Part shown: piece after piece, positions 61,338 through 64,000 of the stretch | Layout: each line of letters starts with the position of its first letter | How positions within the stretch are numbered: the stretch's first letter is position 1 | Assembly (NCBI RefSeq): GCF_040112705.1 | Contig: NZ_CP157804.1 | Coordinates: 1,552,501-1,616,500, forward strand | Origin: Flagellimonas sp. MMG031 | GTDB lineage: Bacteria > Bacteroidota > Bacteroidia > Flavobacteriales > Flavobacteriaceae | DNA length: 64,000 nucleotides | Direction of reading: 5' to 3' | The notes under the pieces: generated by a model | The model's input: only the letters and a program-made list of their open reading frames with translations | Databases searched by the model: none | What the model was told of the DNA's origin: nothing | Position numbers and translations under genes: made by a program

Positions 61338-62294
61338 ATGTATAGCATGACTAAAAAATATTTATTCGCCACATTATTGTTTGTGGGTATCATGGCTTCG
61401 GGAGTAAATGCCCAGCAAGATGCCCAGTACACGCAATACATGTACAATACGTTGAGTGTTAATCCAGCCTATGCAGGATCACGGGGTCAGCTCAGTTTTG
61501 CAGGCCTGTACCGTTCGCAATGGGTGGGCTTGGACGGCGCTCCCGAAACCTTTACCATTAACCTTCACTCACCAATTCGTAACAGCCGATTGGGTTATGG
61601 GGTTTCCATCGTAAACGATAATATAGGTGACGGTGTAGTGCAGGAAACCTATTTGGATGCCGTTGTTTCCTATACCATTGATTTGGCCATGGATGCCAAA
61701 TTATCCTTTGGATTAAAGGCTGGAGGAAATATGCTCAGTCTTGACTTTAATGGACTCCGGAACTTTGATCAAGAAGTGGTCAACCAGAACAACATAGACA
61801 ATAGGTTTACGCCGAATTTTGGTCTTGGGGTGTATTATCACACGGATAAATTCTATGCAGGCCTATCCGCTCCCAATGTACTGGAATCGGAATATTTTGA
61901 TAATGATAATTCAGGTGACGGGGTCAACTTTTTGTCCGCAGAGCGTATGAATATTTATTTGATAACAGGATATGTGTTTGATATTGGGGCGGACCTTCAA
62001 TTTAAACCTGCACTCCTTACCAAGGCAGTATCCGGTGCTCCATTGCAGGTTGATTTGTCCGCCAGCTTCCTTTTTGCAAACAAATTTAGTTTTGGTGCAG
62101 CATACCGCTGGGATGCAGCAGTAAGTGGGTTGGTAGGTTTTCAGGTAACGGACCAGATTATGTTGGGATTGGCATACGACCGTGAAACCACCGAATTGGG
62201 TGGGACACAGTTCAACGATGGATCGTTTGAATTATTTCTCCGCTTGGAATTGTTGAAATCGTTCCAAAGGACCATATCACCAAGATTCTTTTAA
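61338..62294 (+). CDS. PorP/SprF family type IX secretion membrane protein
   Basis: 318 residues from ATG 61338; ATG 61347 (MTKKYLFATLLF) is an equally good start. Signal peptide, then the family start QDAQYTQYMYNTLSVNPAYAGSRG, and a beta-barrel pattern with RSQWVGLDGAPETFT and LRLELLKSFQR at the end. SprF-like proteins help attach or export partner adhesins by T9SS, and their genes usually follow the cognate adhesin gene, as here. Confidence 0.94.
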   Translation: MYSMTKKYLFATLLFVGIMASGVNAQQDAQYTQYMYNTLSVNPAYAGSRGQLSFAGLYRSQWVGLDGAPETFTINLHSPIRNSRLGYGVSIVNDNIGDGVVQETYLDAVVSYTIDLAMDAKLSFGLKAGGNMLSLDFNGLRNFDQEVVNQNNIDNRFTPNFGLGVYYHTDKFYAGLSAPNVLESEYFDNDNSGDGVNFLSAERMNIYLITGYVFDIGADLQFKPALLTKAVSGAPLQVDLSASFLFANKFSFGAAYRWDAAVSGLVGFQVTDQIMLGLAYDRETTELGGTQFNDGSFELFLRLELLKSFQRTISPRFF

Positions 62295-62305
62295 TATAGT
62301 ACAGC

Positions 62306-64000
62306 ATGCTGAAAAGAATACTCATAGTATCGATAATCATTTACGGATGCTTTCAAAAGGCAACAGCGCAACAGGACAGTATTCCCGATAAGCAAATTGA
62401 ACGGATTGTGGAAAGGGCCGATGAGCGCTATCAACAATATTCCTTTAGTCCGGCCATCGATATCTACAAAAAAGTGTTGGACAGGGGCTATTCTTCGTCC
62501 GACCTTTTAAAAAAACTGGGTAATTCCTACTATTTCAATGCAAAGTATCAAGAAGCTGCCGACACCTACGGTAAGTTGGAGAAAAGCTATCCGAACGACA
62601 TGTCCGTGGAGGATATCTTCCGTTATGCGCAGAGTTTAAAGTCCATTGGGAATTATGAAGAATCGAACAGGGTTATGGAAAACTTTAGGGAGTTGACCGC
62701 TGCCATGGTGGATTTTGATGTGGATTATATGGCCAAGATCGAAGAAAATTCAGGTAGATACGATATAAAACCATTTCCTTACAACAGTGCATATTCCGAT
62801 TTTGCTGCGGCCTATTACGAGAAGGGGCTCATTTTTGCATCGGACAGGGATACAGGAAACTTTGCCAGATATCGTCATACCTGGAACGCCAGTGACTTTT
62901 TGGATTTATATAAGGTGGATGCCGATAGCGCTTCCCAAGGGAAGGTGATGAAATTGGAAGGGGACGTAAACACCCGTTTGCATGAATCCACATCTGTGGT
63001 AACCAAAGATGGCACGACCATGTATTTTACTCGGAACAACTTTTTCGACGGTCGAAGGAAAAAGGATGAAGAAGGAATAATTCGTCTTAAAATCTATAGT
63101 GCCGAGTATGTTGATGGTGAATGGACCAATATCGTAGAGCTCCCCTTTAACAGTGATTCCTATTCCGTGGCGCACCCCATGCTCAGTCCAGACGAAAAGA
63201 AGCTCTACTTTGTTTCCGATATGACAGGGAGCCTAGGGGCATCCGATATATTTGTCACCGAAATCATAGGGGATGGAACCTATGGTCCTATCCAAAACCT
63301 GGGAAGTAACGTCAATACCATTGGAAGGGAGACTTTTCCATATATTACGGAAGAAGGAGTACTATATTTTTCTTCGGATGGGCATCAAGGATTGGGAGGA
63401 TTGGATGTATTTGCCACAAAAATCACCTATAACGATTATTCACAGCCAGTAGTCAACGTAGGAAGGCCGGTAAACTCGCCCAAAGATGATTTTTCGTTCA
63501 TTTACAGGGCAAACGACAAAACAGGATACTTCGCATCTAACCGCGAAGGAGGTATGGGAGGCGACGACATCTATGAATTCGTGGAGACCGAACCACTTAC
63601 TCTGGACTGTATCCAAGAAGTCACAGGTACCGTTAGAGATCGTATTTCCAATGAAGTGTTGGCCGGTGCCACTGTTAAGATAATTGACGAAGAAAATAAT
63701 GAGATTTCATCGACCATTACCGATTCTGATGGAAACTACATACTGATGCTCGATTGTTCCAAAGGAAATTTTGTTAGGGCATCAAGGGACGGTTACGTTC
63801 CGGCAGAAGAATATCTGCCCATATCTGACGGAAAGCCAAGGATTGTTGATTTTTATCTGGAGCGCGATTTGGTGACAGGAGGTTTTGGTGACGACTTGGC
63901 CAAATTGCTGCAATTGAGCACCATCTACTTCGACCTCAACAAGTACGATATACGACCCGATGCGGAGATTGAGATTCAAAAGGTAATCGTGGCCATGGAG
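62306..64000 (+). CDS. OmpA family protein (3'-truncated by window end)
   Basis: 565 codons are open from ATG 62306 to the last base, so the C-terminus is missing. It has a signal region (ILIVSIIIYGCFQKATAQQ), TPR-like helices (about 30-140), three PD40/WD-type repeats (AHPMLSPDEKKLYFVSDMTG, LYFSSDGHQGLGGLDVF, GYFASNREGGMGGDDIY), a carboxypeptidase-regulatory-like beta domain (TGTVRDRISNEVLAGATV onward), and the start of an OmpA domain (LSTIYFDLNKYDIRPDAE). The OmpA end probably binds peptidoglycan. It lies 11 nt after PorP/SprF, completing the usual adhesin-SprF-OmpA trio of Flavobacteriia. Confidence 0.92.
   Translation, partial: MLKRILIVSIIIYGCFQKATAQQDSIPDKQIERIVERADERYQQYSFSPAIDIYKKVLDRGYSSSDLLKKLGNSYYFNAKYQEAADTYGKLEKSYPNDMSVEDIFRYAQSLKSIGNYEESNRVMENFRELTAAMVDFDVDYMAKIEENSGRYDIKPFPYNSAYSDFAAAYYEKGLIFASDRDTGNFARYRHTWNASDFLDLYKVDADSASQGKVMKLEGDVNTRLHESTSVVTKDGTTMYFTRNNFFDGRRKKDEEGIIRLKIYSAEYVDGEWTNIVELPFNSDSYSVAHPMLSPDEKKLYFVSDMTGSLGASDIFVTEIIGDGTYGPIQNLGSNVNTIGRETFPYITEEGVLYFSSDGHQGLGGLDVFATKITYNDYSQPVVNVGRPVNSPKDDFSFIYRANDKTGYFASNREGGMGGDDIYEFVETEPLTLDCIQEVTGTVRDRISNEVLAGATVKIIDEENNEISSTITDSDGNYILMLDCSKGNFVRASRDGYVPAEEYLPISDGKPRIVDFYLERDLVTGGFGDDLAKLLQLSTIYFDLNKYDIRPDAEIEIQKVIVAME

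Noticed and set aside
62306..64000. Broken OmpA gene without stop
   Set aside because: The frame is open to the last base; the gene is cut by the window end, not by mutation.

Overview
The window reads as an unbroken, non-mobile chromosomal segment of a marine-type Flavobacteriaceae bacterium, most like the Muricauda/Flagellimonas group by gene content (genus-level guess only). Supporting signs are type IX secretion and gliding genes (a gliding C-terminal domain protein, PorP/SprF, an OmpA-family protein), Bacteroidota promoters (-7 box TAnnTTTG with a TTG/TTTG -33 box), almost no Shine-Dalgarno sequences apart from a perfect one in front of rpsU, and DUF2851, DUF3467 and four-helix-bundle proteins. 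No rRNA, phage, transposase or CRISPR array is visible.

Layout. 1-1770: the tail of a sugar nucleotidyltransferase and a sterol-desaturase-family membrane enzyme. 1767-6490 (minus): rsfS-ftsH-LUD-cdsA-psd-acyl-CoA-binding protein, a membrane-lipid and membrane-quality operon. 6573-17226: housekeeping genes (birA, pyrE, NUDIX, M14 peptidase, a PAS kinase/response regulator pair, coaD, ddl, a PASTA protein, rluD, yaaA). 17399-22146: ppc, a uracil-DNA-glycosylase-like protein and an M20 dipeptidase. 22177-29886 (minus): a complete tryptophan operon. 29960-31703: a MarR-nitroreductase-YceI unit. 31783-41746: thioredoxin-fold proteins, rhodanese, DUF2851, PspC, a K+ channel, an unusual AGCS symporter, a ComEA-like protein, acyl-CoA dehydrogenase, rpsU, xerC and hpf. 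41768-55079: one long information-processing operon, tRNA-Thr/Tyr/Gly/Thr-tuf-tRNA-Trp-secE-nusG-rplKAJL-rpoBC. 55088-57552: DUF3467, a small membrane protein and prfC. 57950-64000: a repeat-rich type IX secreted protein, PorP/SprF and the start of an OmpA-family protein cut by the window end.

The most remarkable region is the trp operon. It starts with a promoter, an 18-residue leader peptide carrying three consecutive Trp codons and a terminator that can be opened by a competing pairing, which is a textbook ribosome-mediated attenuator. Between the attenuator and trpE sits a GIY-YIG nuclease gene flanked by inverted copies of a 20-nt hairpin; a third copy with a covarying stem fills the trpG-trpD gap. 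Between trpD and trpC sits a four-helix-bundle (S23-like) gene flanked by inverted heptamer repeats. Other palindromic elements fill the trpC-trpF and trpB-trpA gaps, and one nested element lies in frame inside trpF, adding about 34 residues. Almost every permissive joint of this operon has therefore taken up a different small palindromic element, two of which carry one small gene each. This is the best candidate here for an under-described system: non-transposase gene cassettes associated with interspersed palindromes.

Regulatory themes seen elsewhere are start codons only 4-5 nt after a -7 box (trpL, pyrE, xerC), suggesting leaderless mRNAs; intrinsic terminators hidden inside neighbouring coding sequences (the start of the ComEA-like gene, the end of the UDG-like gene); and a MarR operator overlapping its own promoter.
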